The position numbers were made by a program, and so were the translations under genes. Positions 62,738-64,000 of a stretch of DNA of 64,000 nt are shown one piece after another. Where the stretch lies: NCBI RefSeq assembly GCF_965118125.1, contig NZ_OZ221288.1, positions 2,108,001 through 2,172,000 on the forward strand, given 5' to 3'. Below the pieces are notes generated by a model. That model made no database searches, had not been told where the DNA came from, and saw only the letters and a list, made by a program, of their open reading frames with translations. The stretch comes from Pararobbsia alpina_A. Its GTDB lineage: Bacteria; Pseudomonadota; Gammaproteobacteria; Burkholderiales; Burkholderiaceae. Position 1 is the first letter of the stretch; each line of letters opens with the position of its first letter.

Positions 62738-63961
62738 TCACATGAAGTTTCGCGTATGCAGCAACGCCAGTTCCCGCGCTTGCGTGCGGTCGAAGCCGAG
62801 TCGGACGAGCCTTGCGTAACGGCCATCGGCCATGTCCGACATCAACTGCTGCACCTGAGCATAGCCACGCGCTACGCCAGTCGGCGTCAGTTCGCCTGCC
62901 GCGATCAGTATCAGTGCATCGAACACTTCTTCGTTAAGCCCCGCAGTCGCGGCGAGTGTCTCGTGGCGGTGCTCCACCGCGCGAGCGAGCCGAATTCGAA
63001 GATCGGGTTCGCGCTCGAGCCGGTAAAGCAGATGCGACATGCCAAGCGCAACATGGCGCGCTTCATCGCGACCTGTGAGGCGCGCGATCTGGCGCGTTAA
63101 AGGATCCGGTCCGTGAACCTGCAGAAAGTGAAGCAGCGTGACAAATGTGCCCTCTCCAAGCACAGACAGCAGAAAACTGGCGACGGAAAAATCGGGCTCG
63201 TCGACGAGGCTCTTGAGCGACGCCTGACCACCGGCTGTCGACAGTAACGGCTCATGGCCCTTGCATCGGACTCGGCGTGTAAACACTTCGACGTGGCGCG
63301 CTTCGTCGGCGATCTGCATTGCCAGCGCGGCTTGCAGTTCACGATAGTGCGGATGTATCTGCCCGAGAAAGCGTGCCGGGATGACAAGCGCTGCGTTCTC
63401 GTTCTCGATCATGTACGTCATGATCTGCACGACAGCGAGTTCGACCGGTGGCGGATTGTCGAACTGGACCTTCCAGTCGATCGCCTCATCGGGGTTCCAC
63501 TGTGCCGCAACGGCCTGCGCGTACAGCTCGGTGACGTTGTCTGCCCAGAGGTCTCGCTTGGTGTTGAGTCTGAAGGTGTAAGCAGGTGAACCCGCTTCGA
63601 CGGATGCGCCTCGTGCGGCCAGACCCCAACCCGATAGTGCACGTTCGGCGACGGCGTCGGCCGCATGCGGATCGCTGTGTCCGGCACGCAGGGCATCGCG
63701 CCAGCGGCCATAGTGCGCATTGCGCGTGACGATGCCCACGCGCCCGGTATCGTCGCGCGTCTCCCATTGGACCGTATGGCCCTGGCGGCGGCACCAGTCT
63801 TCGAGCTGCACATCCCAGCCCGCAGCGCTTCCGACGACACGCAACGCGTCGCCGGGCGCAAGCGCGGCGAGCGCGTGCCGCACCAGGACGTGCGCGCCTG
63901 CGTCGAAGCCGACGGCCTCAATATCGATAAGCGGGCTCGGCGATACGACCTTCGTCGTCAT
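62738..63961 (-). CDS. TusA-like domain fused to a ferritin-like diiron domain
   Basis: The protein has 407 residues from the ATG at 63961, with GGAGGAAGG before it. Residues about 12-65 resemble TusA (HALAALAPGDALRVVGSAAGWDVQLEDWCRRQGHTV), but the N-terminal CPxP sulfur-carrier Cys is missing. Residues about 125-390 are helical and carry two EARH motifs (IADEARHVEVF and GRDEARHVALG) plus ENENAAL, giving the Glu/His ligands of a diiron centre. An oxidase or hydroxylase role is likely. It overlaps the end of an upstream gene. Confidence 0.83.
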   Translation of the reverse strand: MTTKVVSPSPLIDIEAVGFDAGAHVLVRHALAALAPGDALRVVGSAAGWDVQLEDWCRRQGHTVQWETRDDTGRVGIVTRNAHYGRWRDALRAGHSDPHAADAVAERALSGWGLAARGASVEAGSPAYTFRLNTKRDLWADNVTELYAQAVAAQWNPDEAIDWKVQFDNPPPVELAVVQIMTYMIENENAALVIPARFLGQIHPHYRELQAALAMQIADEARHVEVFTRRVRCKGHEPLLSTAGGQASLKSLVDEPDFSVASFLLSVLGEGTFVTLLHFLQVHGPDPLTRQIARLTGRDEARHVALGMSHLLYRLEREPDLRIRLARAVEHRHETLAATAGLNEEVFDALILIAAGELTPTGVARGYAQVQQLMSDMADGRYARLVRLGFDRTQARELALLHTRNFM

Positions 63962-64000
63962 AGAAGCCTTCCTCCGTGACCGCGCGGTCGAGCAACGCAT
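63918..64000 (-). CDS. C-terminal end of an unidentified upstream gene, partial
   Basis: In another minus-strand frame the sequence reads ALLDRAVTEEGFYDDEGRI and then AEPAYRY before a stop at 63918. Its composition is protein-like and the ribosome-binding site of the next gene lies inside it. The overlap with that gene is 44 bp. The rest lies beyond the right edge, so identity cannot be given. Confidence 0.5.
   Translation of the reverse strand, partial: ALLDRAVTEEGFYDDEGRIAEPAYRY

Overview
The window reads as a chromosomal segment from a member of the Burkholderiaceae, most likely Caballeronia or Paraburkholderia. This rests on the high GC content, the codon style, the many LysR/TetR/AraC regulators beside small oxidoreductases, and the tiny membrane peptide plus DUF-type membrane protein pair near the right end. 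Genus is inference. I see no rRNA, tRNA, IS element, phage gene or CRISPR array. It looks like an accessory, metabolically versatile region of many short regulator-plus-enzyme modules.

Layout. 1-4 kb: partial glutamine amidotransferase, cupin, LysR, exported NTF2-fold protein, and an SDR lacking the usual catalytic Tyr and Lys. 4-10.5 kb: unrecognised proteins (one with an Arg-Asp-Ala repeat), a VOC protein, an MFS transporter with a repetitive loop, an orphan HigA-type antitoxin, a GFA enzyme and an XRE-like regulator. 10.6-14.4 kb: a tight operon of a DUF805 membrane protein, a FAD-linked oxidase fused to a methyltransferase, and an exported protein of unknown function. 14.4-25.1 kb: alpha/beta hydrolases, an M3-type metallopeptidase coupled to a GNAT acetyltransferase, a LysR gene, a DsbA-like/AraC pair, two NTF2-fold proteins, a hydrolase and an enoyl-CoA hydratase.

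25.2-33.5 kb is the most coherent unit. It is a probable aromatic or polycyclic catabolic operon on the minus strand: two-component flavin monooxygenase, flavin reductase, a complete pyruvate-dehydrogenase-type E1, a single-domain extradiol dioxygenase, an FAH-family hydrolase and an NTF2-fold protein. A TetR gene lies divergently, and a second NTF2-fold gene has a promoter that is a near copy of the operon promoter. Both promoters have a 17-bp spacer and the same two upstream boxes at the same distances. A plausible route is ring hydroxylation, ring opening, and hydrolysis or oxidative decarboxylation of the 2-oxo acid; the substrate cannot be read from sequence.

33.8-45 kb: methyltransferase, GNAT, lipoprotein, diguanylate cyclase, MetR-like regulator, ankyrin-repeat protein, cupin/LysR pair, BON protein, DUF2945 protein and a 126-bp element with 15-bp terminal inverted repeats. 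45.2-47.4 kb: a TetR regulon with the same GGAAAT-N4-ATTTCC operator before the regulator and before an alpha/beta hydrolase; the regulator mRNA looks leaderless. 47.5-53.5 kb: NIPSNAP/LysR pair, AraC remnant, DUF1330, GNAT, an AcoR-like regulator without an AAA+ domain, and an NTF2-flavoprotein monooxygenase fusion. 53.6-64 kb: MHYT-GGDEF-EAL protein, NAD(P)-binding proteins, SDR/TetR pair with a large operator, RibD/DHFR-like reductase, AraC, NAD-dependent epimerase, a 24-residue membrane peptide, a membrane protein and a TusA-like/ferritin-like protein.
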